Of a stretch of DNA of 38,314 nt, positions 15,761 through 24,148 are shown one piece after another. The notes under the pieces are model-generated. The model did not search any database. It was given only the letters and a program-made list of their open reading frames with translations, and was not told the DNA's origin. Each line of letters opens with the position of its first letter. Position 1 is the first letter of the stretch. A program made the translations under genes and the position numbers. Source of the stretch: CAYJII01 sp964370225 (GTDB lineage Bacteria > Bacillota > Clostridia > Oscillospirales > Ruminococcaceae). Location: assembly GCA_964370225.1 (NCBI GenBank), contig CAYJII010000023.1, positions 1 to 38,314 on the forward strand, read 5' to 3'.

Positions 15761-16261
15761 TTGCCAAGTCAAAAAGTTCTAAGTCAAAAACAACAGTTCG
15801 TTGCAGATTTAGCAGAAAAGCTAAAAGGTGCAAAAGCTGGCGTAATCGTTGATTACAAAGGTATCTCTGTTGCTGATGATACACAATTAAGACGTGATTT
15901 GAGAGAGGCAAACGTTGAGTACTTTGTTGTTAAAAACACTCTACTTAAACTTGCAGCGAAAGAAGCTGGAATCGACGGTTTAAATTCTTACTTAGAAGGT
16001 ACAACTGCTCTTGCTCTTAGCACTGAAGATCAAATCGCTCCTGCAAAAGTTCTCGGTAAATATGATGAGAAAATGAAAAATATTTTCAACATAAAAGCTG
16101 GTTTCATGGATGGAGAAGTTCTAGACGGACCAAAAGTTATCGCACTAGGAAAATTACCATCAAAAGAACAACTTGTGGGACAATTACTCAGCGTCATGAT
16201 CGCGCCAATCCGTGGTCTTGCTGTTGCGCTTAACGCAATCGCTGAAAAAGAAAATGCATAA
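15761..16261 (+). CDS. rplJ: 50S ribosomal protein L10
   Basis: L10 anchors L7/L12 dimers to the ribosomal stalk base. The sequence (166 residues from TTG at 15761) begins PSQKVLSQKQQFVADLAEKL and contains the VVDYKGISVADDTQLR and EYFVVKNTLLKLA segments of L10. The frame is open to an ATG at 15740, but GGAGG at 15748-15752 lies eight bases from the TTG, so TTG is the better start. It is expressed from its own consensus promoter through the L10 leader. Confidence 0.95.
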   Translation: MPSQKVLSQKQQFVADLAEKLKGAKAGVIVDYKGISVADDTQLRRDLREANVEYFVVKNTLLKLAAKEAGIDGLNSYLEGTTALALSTEDQIAPAKVLGKYDEKMKNIFNIKAGFMDGEVLDGPKVIALGKLPSKEQLVGQLLSVMIAPIRGLAVALNAIAEKENA

Positions 16262-16300
16262 TTAACAATATTTATTTAAAATTTTAGGAGGAAAAATATA

Positions 16301-16672
16301 ATGGCTGATATCGCAAAATTTATTGAAGACATTAAAGCTCTTTCTGTATTAGAGCTAAACGAATTAGTTAAAGCAATCGAAGAGGAGTTCGGTGTATCCG
16401 CAGCAGCTCCAGTAATGATGGCTGGCGCAGTTGCAGGTGGAGAAGCTGCAGCTGAAGAAAAAACTGAATTTGACGTAATCCTAGCTGAAGCTGGCGGCAA
16501 CAAAATTGCTGTTATCAAAGCAGTTAGAGAAGTTACAGGTCTTGGACTAAAAGAAGCAAAAGAACTTGTTGACAATGCTCCAAAACCACTTAAAGAAGCA
16601 ATCGCTAAAGATGCTGCTGAAGAAATCAAAGCTAAGCTTGAAGAAGCTGGCGCAAAAGTTGAAGTTAAATAA
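16301..16672 (+). CDS. rplL: 50S ribosomal protein L7/L12
   Basis: The stalk protein that recruits translational GTPases. The 123-residue sequence has the N-terminal dimerisation domain (IEDIKALSVLELNELVKAIE), an Ala/Gly/Glu hinge (about 33-53) and the C-terminal domain with KIAVIKAVREVTGLGLKEAK. AGGAGG precedes the ATG. A strong terminator follows after 14 bases. In most Bacillota rpoB follows near here; it is absent, which points to a local rearrangement. Confidence 0.97.
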   Translation: MADIAKFIEDIKALSVLELNELVKAIEEEFGVSAAAPVMMAGAVAGGEAAAEEKTEFDVILAEAGGNKIAVIKAVREVTGLGLKEAKELVDNAPKPLKEAIAKDAAEEIKAKLEEAGAKVEVK

Positions 16673-16686
16673 TTTAATTTTACATC

Positions 16687-16718
16687 AAAACCGCTATCGC
16701 ACTTGCGATAGCGGTTTT
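16687..16718 (+). terminator. Terminator after rplL
   Basis: A 14-bp perfect stem (16687-16700 with 16705-16718), an ACTT loop and a T-rich tail (TTTTATTTTG). It ends the ribosomal cluster. Confidence 0.95.
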
Positions 16719-16731
16719 ATTTTGTTATAAT
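16703..16731 (+). promoter_or_regulatory. Possible promoter of the HAD-cimA unit
   Basis: TATAAT (16726-16731) lies 17 bases after TTGCGA (16703-16708). The -35 sits inside the rplL terminator stem. The -10 match is perfect and the -35 matches four of six bases. Confidence 0.4.
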
Positions 16732-16780
16732 AGTTATATTGATTTTGTCAAGTATATATATTTATGATTGGAGTAAAAAT

Positions 16781-17419
16781 TTGAAATATTCACATATAAT
16801 TTGGGATTTTAACGGCACTATAGTAAATGATATTGAAGCTACAATGCATGCTGAAAATTTTGTGTTTGCAAATAGAAACATGCCAATTTTTAAAGACGTT
16901 GAGCATTTACGTGATGAGTTTATGCTTCCTTTTAAGGATTTCTATAAAAAAATGGGAATAGATTTTTCAAACGAGAGTTACGAGGATTTATCGGATGAAT
17001 TTATGCAAGCATATTTGCGTTTTTCTAAAGATTGCACAGTACATGATGGTGCAATTGAAGCTTTCGAGCGCTTTAAGGCGCTTAGCATCCCACAAGTTAT
17101 AATTTCTGCCAGTGAAATTACAGTGCTTCTTTCGCAAGTAAAACAATTTGGTATAGACAATTACTTCGATGAAATTTTAGGATTAAGTGATTACCTCGCT
17201 ATAAGCAAGGTGCATTTAGCTAAAGATTGGATGGATAGGATTAAGCCTACTGCTCCCCTGTTTATCGGCGATACAGTACACGATTTTGAAGTTGCGCAAG
17301 CAGTTGGCATTGACTGCGTGCTAGTCGCAACTGGTAGTCAGCGAGCTAGTGCACTCTCGCAGTATACTAAAACTTACGAAAATTTAAAGGAATGCATAGC
17401 TGATATAATTAATCTTTGA
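16781..17419 (+). CDS. HAD superfamily hydrolase, phosphoglycolate phosphatase-like
   Basis: A 212-residue haloacid-dehalogenase fold protein with a helical cap of the phosphoglycolate phosphatase type. Motif I reads D9-F-N11-G-T, so the second Asp of the usual DxD is replaced by Asn. Motif II is in VIISAS, motif III Lys in AISKVHLAKDW and motif IV GDTVHD. The Asp-to-Asn change removes the general acid of typical phosphatases, but similar WDxNGT proteins are common in Clostridia, so it is probably a subfamily feature and not decay. The start is TTG at 16781, seven bases after GGAG; an upstream ATG at 16739 lacks a ribosome binding site. It is 35 bases before cimA. Confidence 0.82.
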   Translation: MKYSHIIWDFNGTIVNDIEATMHAENFVFANRNMPIFKDVEHLRDEFMLPFKDFYKKMGIDFSNESYEDLSDEFMQAYLRFSKDCTVHDGAIEAFERFKALSIPQVIISASEITVLLSQVKQFGIDNYFDEILGLSDYLAISKVHLAKDWMDRIKPTAPLFIGDTVHDFEVAQAVGIDCVLVATGSQRASALSQYTKTYENLKECIADIINL

Positions 17420-17454
17420 TTAAATAAGCATAATGTTGAAATGGAGGGTTATTT

Positions 17455-19011
17455 TTGGCTAAAATTAAAATTCTCGACACGACTTTGCGTGATGGTGCGC
17501 AAAGTAAAGACATCGCCTTTTCTGCAAGCGATAAATTAAAAATAGCTAAACTTTTAGATGAATTTGGAGTTTCTTATATAGAGGCAGGTAACCCCTTTTC
17601 AAACCCCAAAGATCTAGAATTTTTTGAACTCGCATCAAGTATACAATTCAAAAATTCCAAGCTCTGTTCTTTTTCTAGCACAAGACGAAAAAATATAGCA
17701 GTTGAAGATGATGTAGCTATCGCTACACTTCTCAAGGTTAATACCCCTGTTGTAGCTATTTTCGGAAAAAGCTGGGATTTGCATATCAAAGAAATACTGC
17801 ATACCACCGCAGAGGAAAACTTGCACATGATAAGAGATACAATCTCCTACTTAAAAGCTAAGGGAAAAGAAGTAATATTTGATGCTGAGCATTTTTTCGA
17901 CGGGTATAATAGCAATAGTGAATATGCACTTGAAGTTTTAAGAGTAGCAATACTAGCTGGAGCTGATAGTGTCTGCCTATGTGACACTAATGGCGGGATA
18001 TTGCCACATGAGCTTTCGAAAATAGTCGCGCATGTTGTTGCTACTTTTCCATCTGCAGAAATCGCTATTCACACGCATAATGACAGTGGATGTGCGGTTG
18101 CAAACTCCTTGATGGCAATTAATGCTGGTGCAACGGGAGTTCAGGGCACATTCATTGGCTTTGGTGAGCGCTGTGGTAATGCAGATTTGAGCACTATCAT
18201 ACCAAATCTCATTCTCAAGTATAAACTTGATTGTGACGGGGATTTAGCTAAACTAGTGAGCACTGCAACCTTAATTGCAGAAATATCAAATATTAAGCTT
18301 GAAAGCAGCAAACCATACGTAGGGAGTGCAGCTTTTGCGCATAAGGCTGGAATGCATGTAGATGGTGTTCTCAAAAATCCTGCAACTTTTGAACATATTC
18401 CACCAGAAACTGTTGGTAACAAGCGTGAATTCCTTGTATCGGAAGTTGCTGGAAAAAATACAGTTTTGCAGAGGATAAGAAAATATTTGCCTAATGCTAC
18501 AAAGCATTCTGCACAGCTTAGCGAGATTACTCAAGAACTGAAGAAACTCGAACATTACGGCTACCACTATGAAGCCGCAGACGCAAGCTTTGAGCTAATG
18601 ATAAAGAAAGCTCTCAATAAATATACACCCCATTTTAATTTGGTTTTTTACAAAGTTATTGAGGATTACCCGACTGTCAAAGGCGAGTATGGCTCAAATG
18701 CAATGATAAAAATAGATGTTGGTGGTCAAAGTCAGCTCACAGCTGCTTCTGGTAACGGACCTGTCAATGCACTTGATTTAGCACTTAGGAATGCTTTGGC
18801 TGTTTTTTACCCTTCGATAAAGGAAATGCAACTCACCGATTACAAAGTTCGTGTAATCGACCAAAATAGCAATACTGCAGCAAAAGTGCGGGTGCTCATA
18901 GAATGTTCTGACAAAGAAGATATTTGGAACACAATTGGTGTTTCTGAGGACATCATCGAAGCAAGCTTGAATGCTTTGATTGATGCTATTGAATATAAAC
19001 TAGGACGATAA
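17455..19011 (+). CDS. cimA: (R)-citramalate synthase
   Basis: Condenses pyruvate and acetyl-CoA to (R)-citramalate, the first step of the threonine-independent isoleucine route. The 518-residue protein has the HMGL-like catalytic barrel with LDTTLRDGAQSKD at the N-terminus, CDTNGG and HTHNDSG metal/active-site motifs, GTFIGFGERCGNADL and HKAGMHVDGV. A C-terminal LeuA-type regulatory domain follows (about 390-518). Length and the IEAGNPFSNPKDLEFF segment fit citramalate synthase (about 520-530 residues) better than isopropylmalate or homocitrate synthase. The start codon is TTG, with GGAGGG upstream. It is probably co-transcribed with the HAD gene. No ilv or leu genes are adjacent. Confidence 0.88.
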   Translation: MAKIKILDTTLRDGAQSKDIAFSASDKLKIAKLLDEFGVSYIEAGNPFSNPKDLEFFELASSIQFKNSKLCSFSSTRRKNIAVEDDVAIATLLKVNTPVVAIFGKSWDLHIKEILHTTAEENLHMIRDTISYLKAKGKEVIFDAEHFFDGYNSNSEYALEVLRVAILAGADSVCLCDTNGGILPHELSKIVAHVVATFPSAEIAIHTHNDSGCAVANSLMAINAGATGVQGTFIGFGERCGNADLSTIIPNLILKYKLDCDGDLAKLVSTATLIAEISNIKLESSKPYVGSAAFAHKAGMHVDGVLKNPATFEHIPPETVGNKREFLVSEVAGKNTVLQRIRKYLPNATKHSAQLSEITQELKKLEHYGYHYEAADASFELMIKKALNKYTPHFNLVFYKVIEDYPTVKGEYGSNAMIKIDVGGQSQLTAASGNGPVNALDLALRNALAVFYPSIKEMQLTDYKVRVIDQNSNTAAKVRVLIECSDKEDIWNTIGVSEDIIEASLNALIDAIEYKLGR

Positions 19012-19069
19012 GCTCAACTTATCTTTCATAGTTTTATACATCAGCGTGAGTTTTCATTCACTAAAGCTA

Positions 19070-19098
19070 TAGGCATTTGCATAAAAATGTGCTATAAT
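19070..19098 (+). promoter_or_regulatory. Promoter of the CorA-type gene
   Basis: A perfect TATAAT (19093-19098) preceded by an extended -10 TG (19090-19091), and a partial -35 TAGGCA (19070-19075) 17 bases upstream. Confidence 0.6.
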
Positions 19099-19142
19099 AT
19101 AAGAATAACTTGTATTTCAATCTGTTGTCATGGAGAAATTGT

Positions 19143-20075
19143 ATGATTAATTTTAATAAAACTACTGGCACAACCATTGAAAAATTCGATAAATATTCTC
19201 CTGGATGTTGGGTCAATGTTGTTGCGCCAACTCCAAGAGAAATAGATTATCTTATAAATGAGCTTAAAATTGACCCTGGGTTTATCCATAGCTCACTCGA
19301 CGAGGAGGAATCTCCACGTATCGAAAGCGAAGATGAGCAAACGCTAGTTATCGTGGATATACCCATCATCAACAAAGAAAAAACCGACACTACCATGTAC
19401 ACCACCATGCCTGTCGGGATTATTCTCACGCCCACTAATGTAGTTACAGTTTGCCTCAAACCTACTGCTCTAATCGAGGATTTCGAAAATGGAGTTATGC
19501 GCAATGTGCAAACTCATCTTAAGACGAGATTTCTGCTTAACATATTGCTAAAAACCGCAAGCCAATATCTTATTTTTCTAAAGCAAATTGATCGCCGCTC
19601 CTCCGATTTAGAAGGATTGCTCCATCGCTCCATGAAAAATAAGGAGCTGATACAATTGCTCGGATTAGAGAAATCGCTAGTATATTTTTCCACTTCACTA
19701 AAATCCAACGAAATCACTTTAGAGAAAATTTTAAGAGGGCGCATTATCAAAATGTATGAAGAGGACCAAGATTTGCTTGAAGATGTGCTTATAGAAATTA
19801 AACAGGCTATCGACATGTCAAACATCTACTCAAGCATACTCTCTGGCACAATGGATGCCTTTGCGTCAATTATTTCCAACAATCTAAATATCGTTATGAA
19901 AGTTTTGACTTCTATCACAATATTAATGGCAATACCCACGATGATATTTAGTTTTTATGGCATGAATGTTGACGGGCTACTGCTCGCACAATTTTCGTGG
20001 TTTCCGCTAGCAATTTCAGGTGTACTTACTCTAGTTGCTGCACTAGTACTCATTAAAACAAACATGTTTAAATGA
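19143..20075 (+). CDS. CorA family magnesium/divalent cation transporter
   Basis: A pentameric divalent-cation channel of the plasma membrane. The 310-residue protein has a large acidic cytoplasmic N-terminal domain (about 1-245), a long stalk helix and two C-terminal transmembrane helices (about 250-272 and 282-305). The diagnostic pore motif GMN is present in SFYGMNVDG between the two helices. The ATG at 19143 follows GGAG; the frame is open 11 codons further upstream without support. Mg2+ is the usual substrate, but Co2+, Ni2+ or Zn2+ are possible for the family. It lies 40 bases before an MFS gene and may be co-transcribed with it. Confidence 0.92.
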   Translation: MINFNKTTGTTIEKFDKYSPGCWVNVVAPTPREIDYLINELKIDPGFIHSSLDEEESPRIESEDEQTLVIVDIPIINKEKTDTTMYTTMPVGIILTPTNVVTVCLKPTALIEDFENGVMRNVQTHLKTRFLLNILLKTASQYLIFLKQIDRRSSDLEGLLHRSMKNKELIQLLGLEKSLVYFSTSLKSNEITLEKILRGRIIKMYEEDQDLLEDVLIEIKQAIDMSNIYSSILSGTMDAFASIISNNLNIVMKVLTSITILMAIPTMIFSFYGMNVDGLLLAQFSWFPLAISGVLTLVAALVLIKTNMFK

Positions 20076-20114
20076 TAAGAATCCCCTAATATATTTTTTG
20101 GAGGCATATAAACA

Positions 20115-21353
20115 ATGAAGTTTATCAGAGATTTTTTCACCAATACCAAAAAGGAGCTATTAATCTTTTTTGGTATCCTATCGCTAACTGCTTTCGCGCT
20201 AGGATTAAGCGACTCACTATGGTCTAACTATTTTTACGAAGCATATGATGTCAGCGCAACTGTAAGAGGTTTTCTAGAATTCCCACGTGAACTGCCCGGC
20301 ATATTATGTGTTTTCCTAGTAGCGTTTTTATCGTTTTTAGGCGATATCAGAGTAGCAATTATAGCTCAAGTCCTCTCAATCATCGGGCTTGCAACCTTAA
20401 GCCTCCTCACTCCCCCATTCGCAGTAATGATAATATTTTTATTCATAAACTCAACTGGGATGCATTTATTCATGCCACTACAAGACAGTATCGGACTATC
20501 TCTTGTTGATAAAAATGACAACTTAGGCAAAAGAATGGGACAATTCAAAAGCATCGGGATTGCTTTTTCCACTCTATCGAGTTTGCTAGTTATCATTGGC
20601 TTTAGTAGCGGATTTTTTAGCTTTAAAACCCAAGTAAAAGTACCTTTTGTTATTGCTAGTATCGTACTAGTGTTAGTCATTCTTCTTATCATCGCATTGT
20701 TAAAAAGAGTAAAACCTGCGCTAAAACCTAGAGAGCGCATTAAAATAATGTTTAAAAAGAAATATCGTTACTACTACTTGCTTGCTATGGCGCATGGTGT
20801 GCAAAAGCAAATTATGATAGTTTTTGGACCTTGGGTGTTAATCGAAATCTTAAGCAGAGGCACGGAGACAATCTCAGCGCTCAATCTAATCGGTTCACTT
20901 ATCGGTATAGTGTTTACAGCTTACATAGGCAAATGGCTTGATAAATGGGGCGTTAAGAAGCTGTTATACGTCGATGCATGGTCTTTCATAGGAGTTTATG
21001 TTTTATACGGTACGCTTAGTGCTGGTTTTGCATATGGATTTTTGCCACTAGTTGGTGTTCCAGTATTTCTTGCATACTTAATCTTTATCTTAGACAAAAT
21101 GTCTGCACAAGTTGGTATGGTGCGCACGATGTATCTCCGTACAATCGTAGATTCGCCTGATGACATGGCTCCAACAATTTCTATGGGAATGAGTATTGAC
21201 CATGTGGTTTCAATCGGATGTGCAGCTATAGCGGGACTAGTGTGGGATGCATTTGGTCCGCAATACATATTTTTCTTTGCAGCTGCATTCTCTTTAATCA
21301 ATTTATATGTTGCGAAAAAAGTTGAATTTAAAGACTTAAAAGATATAGCATAA
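20115..21353 (+). CDS. Major facilitator superfamily transporter
   Basis: A 412-residue secondary transporter with about 12 hydrophobic helices. A central cytoplasmic loop rich in K and R (about 195-222, with KRVKPALKPRERIKIMFKKK) splits the two six-helix halves. There is a charged GKWLDKWGVKK motif in the second half, similar to the MFS loop motif. The substrate cannot be assigned. GGAGG precedes the ATG. It ends at a strong bidirectional terminator, facing a CNNM-type gene. It is unlike the second MFS protein at 22776-24050 in the sequence segments I compared. Confidence 0.85.
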   Translation: MKFIRDFFTNTKKELLIFFGILSLTAFALGLSDSLWSNYFYEAYDVSATVRGFLEFPRELPGILCVFLVAFLSFLGDIRVAIIAQVLSIIGLATLSLLTPPFAVMIIFLFINSTGMHLFMPLQDSIGLSLVDKNDNLGKRMGQFKSIGIAFSTLSSLLVIIGFSSGFFSFKTQVKVPFVIASIVLVLVILLIIALLKRVKPALKPRERIKIMFKKKYRYYYLLAMAHGVQKQIMIVFGPWVLIEILSRGTETISALNLIGSLIGIVFTAYIGKWLDKWGVKKLLYVDAWSFIGVYVLYGTLSAGFAYGFLPLVGVPVFLAYLIFILDKMSAQVGMVRTMYLRTIVDSPDDMAPTISMGMSIDHVVSIGCAAIAGLVWDAFGPQYIFFFAAAFSLINLYVAKKVEFKDLKDIA

Positions 21354-21377
21354 ATTCCTACTTAACTTTATACAGCA

Positions 21378-21414
21378 AAAAGGCTTATGGCAGTAGCACT
21401 GCCATAAGCCTTTT
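21378..21414. terminator. Bidirectional terminator between convergent MFS and CNNM genes
   Basis: A 16-bp perfect stem (21378-21393 with 21399-21414), TAGCA loop, AAAA on the left and TTTT on the right. Confidence 0.95.
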
Positions 21415-21416
21415 AT

Positions 21417-22754
21417 TTATTCATCTGAACTTTTAACTTCCTCAGTGACTTTATGTGCCTTAACTTTAAGTATTCTGCGATCTTCTACCGCTAACACCGT
21501 CAATAAAACTCCGCTAATTTCTAGCGTTAAATGTTCATCATTTTTCGGTATCTTACCTAAAGTATTGGTGATAAGTCCATTTATTGTATCATGCTCATCT
21601 TCATCAATTACTTCGATATCGAATAGTTCTTCGAAGTCTTCAACTGAAATAAGCCCATCTAAAATGTACGTATTTTCGTCGATTTTTTGGATTTCTTCGC
21701 TCTCATTATCGTATTCATCTTGAATGTTTCCTACGATAGCCTCAAGCAAGTCTTCCATTGATATTATCCCAGCTGTGCCGCCATAATCATCTACTACAAC
21801 TGCGATATGCGCTTTCTTTATCTTGAATTCTTTAAACAGGTCAACACATTTTTGCGCCTGTGGAACAAATATTGTCTCCCTAATAAAATCCTTGATTGTA
21901 AAGTCATCAATAGATTTACAGCCTACTAAGGCTAAGAAATCTTTAACATTTAGTATTCCTATGATATTATCCAAATCATTTTCAAAAACTGGCATTCGTG
22001 AGAAGCCTTCATTAATTGCGAAGTATATCACATCATTGATATTATCGTTAATATCAACACCAACAATATCGGTTCTATGCGTCATCAATTCGCCTACATT
22101 TGTATCGTCAAAGTCGAAAATATTGTTTATCATCTGAAGCTCTTCTTCTTCGATAACGCCTCTTTCTTCCCCAGCTTCTACCATCAGCCTTATCTCTTCT
22201 TCTGTTACGCTATCATCTTCCTCATTAGCTGTAAATCCTGCTGGTTTTGTCAGAATTTTGCCCACTTGGTTACAAAACGCGTATAATGGCACAAAAGGAG
22301 TTTGCACCACTCGTATTACCGCAAAACTGCTAATAACAATTTGCTCGCTGCGATTTTTTGATATTCTAGTCGGTATACAAAAAGCAAAGCATACCATTAT
22401 CATACTCACCACAATAAATACAAGTAGATATCTAATAGAACTAGCTAACACGTAATTTTGCTCGCTCATGCTTGCAATAAAAGCTATATTTTTAAACATA
22501 TCACTAAAATATGTCGCAAACATAAATGCGCAAAACGATACTACTGTGACAAACATAACTCTCACAAGTTCCGCTTGCCTAAACCTTTTTTTGTGAAACA
22601 CTGCGCTCAGTGCTTTATATTTTTCTTGCTCGTTTTCAATAATCTGCAATAATTTAGTGCCATTTGCCTCCGAATAAGCACAAGTAGCTATCCCTAAAAG
22701 CAAAGATACTACCAATAATAATATCTGCACTAACAATCGCTCGACGTCGTCCAT
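21417..22754 (-). CDS. CNNM/CBS/CorC family protein (hemolysin C-like)
   Basis: A 445-residue membrane protein with the CNNM transmembrane domain (about 1-190, three or four helices), a tandem CBS pair (about 210-335, with the LMTHRTDIVGVD and GFSRMPVFENDLDNIIGILNVKDFL segments) and a C-terminal CorC_HlyC domain (about 350-430). The DDYGGTAGIISMEDLLEAIVG motif at the end of the second CBS domain is typical of the family. Members are linked to Mg2+ or Co2+ efflux; the older name hemolysin C is misleading. It lies 21 bases after the MFS gene on the same strand, so it is probably the distal gene of that operon. It also neighbours a CorA-type importer, on the other strand. Confidence 0.92.
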   Translation of the reverse strand: MDDVERLLVQILLLVVSLLLGIATCAYSEANGTKLLQIIENEQEKYKALSAVFHKKRFRQAELVRVMFVTVVSFCAFMFATYFSDMFKNIAFIASMSEQNYVLASSIRYLLVFIVVSMIMVCFAFCIPTRISKNRSEQIVISSFAVIRVVQTPFVPLYAFCNQVGKILTKPAGFTANEEDDSVTEEEIRLMVEAGEERGVIEEEELQMINNIFDFDDTNVGELMTHRTDIVGVDINDNINDVIYFAINEGFSRMPVFENDLDNIIGILNVKDFLALVGCKSIDDFTIKDFIRETIFVPQAQKCVDLFKEFKIKKAHIAVVVDDYGGTAGIISMEDLLEAIVGNIQDEYDNESEEIQKIDENTYILDGLISVEDFEELFDIEVIDEDEHDTINGLITNTLGKIPKNDEHLTLEISGVLLTVLAVEDRRILKVKAHKVTEEVKSSDE

Positions 22755-22775
22755 TTAAATGTTTCCCCTTTCAAA

Positions 22776-24050
22776 TTAAGAAATTTCTTGAGTTTTAGTC
22801 AGTTTTTTGATTGATTTTGATGTAACTGTTACTAATATTGCAATAATAAATATGCCCACACTAACGGTAAATGGCAGTCTTCTGTCTATAGAAGATAAGA
22901 TGCCTATCACCCACCCAAATGGAGCTGTGAAACCTATCATTATCATATAAATCAGCCCTGTAACCCTTGAACGCTCTTGCTTATCAATAAGCAGTGCTGC
23001 AAGCGAGTCCTTCCTAGGAGAAATTAATACTAAGGCAAGCCCCTCAATAGCAGTGTATGCGATAAGAACAAAAACATTCTCCATAGGCGAAAGTATAAGT
23101 GTAACATTTGCACCAATGAATAGTATGTATCCAAAAACCATAACAGGTTTATACGGCAGTGAATTTAGTTTTCCTTGGAATGTGAACATGAAAAATAGCA
23201 TTATAGCAGATCTTATCATCGGGAATATTGCTAAAAATCCATCGTCTACACCTAAAGTTTCAGTGGTGTATAATCCAAAGAAGTTTGATGTAATAGTATT
23301 AGTTAAATTAAACGAAGTCATGATAAAAATAACTGTAAGCATTTCCTTGGACTTCATTATTTTTATGAAAATATCTTTATATCCATAAAGTAGCTTTGCA
23401 ATCGGGATATCCTTTGTCTGCTCCATACGCAGTTTGCCTTGCTTAGTTTCCGACCCTTTTATGTAGAGTAGCAAAAACTTTATTGTCATAGATATTCCAG
23501 AATATACATATAGACATCTTACTACTAACACTAAATCAAAGTTTTCTACTAGTAATGTGGATATTGGTGCTAAAAACACCGATAAAAGCCCACATAACTG
23601 TATAAGTGAATACGCATCAATAATCAGTGATTTGTCGCAATCTTCGATTAGAAGGCTCGTCCATGAGTTATTTGTTATCTGCCACATCGAGTTTAATATA
23701 GCAGCTATCAAAAACCACCAGAAATTCTGTGCAAACGCCCAGATAAGACATGGTATCGACCACGAAATTAAATCGAAAATTACAGTAGTCTTTCTTCTAC
23801 CAACTTTGTCAGATATTACTCCGCCAAAAAATGCTGCTATTACTTGGACTATCATCCCTAAAGAAAGAAGCAGCCCTATTTGTGCATCATTTACACCTAA
23901 TCTATACATATAAACAGTTGCAAACGGGATATAAAGCCCATACGGTATGTACCATAGCGGCTCTGACATTACACAAATTCTTGAATTTCCACTAAGTTTA
24001 AAAAGTGATTGTATCAAGTGGTTTGATTTAAATTTATTAATTATGCTCAT
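22776..24050 (-). CDS. Major facilitator superfamily transporter
   Basis: A 424-residue membrane protein with about 12 helices. The MFS loop motif GGVISDKVGRRKT is present between helices 2 and 3, a good family marker. A polar central loop (about 205-230) separates the halves. The substrate is unknown; the sequence resembles uncharacterised MFS proteins from Clostridia. GGAGAG lies upstream of the ATG, and a good promoter is at 24089-24117. Followed by the CNNM-type gene 21 bases downstream. Confidence 0.87.
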   Translation of the reverse strand: MSIINKFKSNHLIQSLFKLSGNSRICVMSEPLWYIPYGLYIPFATVYMYRLGVNDAQIGLLLSLGMIVQVIAAFFGGVISDKVGRRKTTVIFDLISWSIPCLIWAFAQNFWWFLIAAILNSMWQITNNSWTSLLIEDCDKSLIIDAYSLIQLCGLLSVFLAPISTLLVENFDLVLVVRCLYVYSGISMTIKFLLLYIKGSETKQGKLRMEQTKDIPIAKLLYGYKDIFIKIMKSKEMLTVIFIMTSFNLTNTITSNFFGLYTTETLGVDDGFLAIFPMIRSAIMLFFMFTFQGKLNSLPYKPVMVFGYILFIGANVTLILSPMENVFVLIAYTAIEGLALVLISPRKDSLAALLIDKQERSRVTGLIYMIMIGFTAPFGWVIGILSSIDRRLPFTVSVGIFIIAILVTVTSKSIKKLTKTQEIS

Positions 24051-24088
24051 GCGCTATAACTCTCCGTAAAACAAATTGGGTCTATAGA

Positions 24089-24117
24089 AGTATATCAAAT
24101 AATGTTTAGTTAGTCAA
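24089..24117 (-). promoter_or_regulatory. Promoter of MFS-CNNM operon
   Basis: Minus strand TTGACT (24112-24117), 17 bases, TATACT (24089-24094). No clear pyruvate kinase terminator is visible in the short spacer. Confidence 0.7.
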
Positions 24118-24148
24118 GCAAATAGCGCAAAAACATAGTAAAGAAAGC

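Noticed and set aside
19143..22754. A dedicated magnesium island (CorA-type and CNNM-type genes close together)
   Set aside because: They are on opposite strands in separate transcription units, with an MFS gene between them and no shared regulatory element visible.
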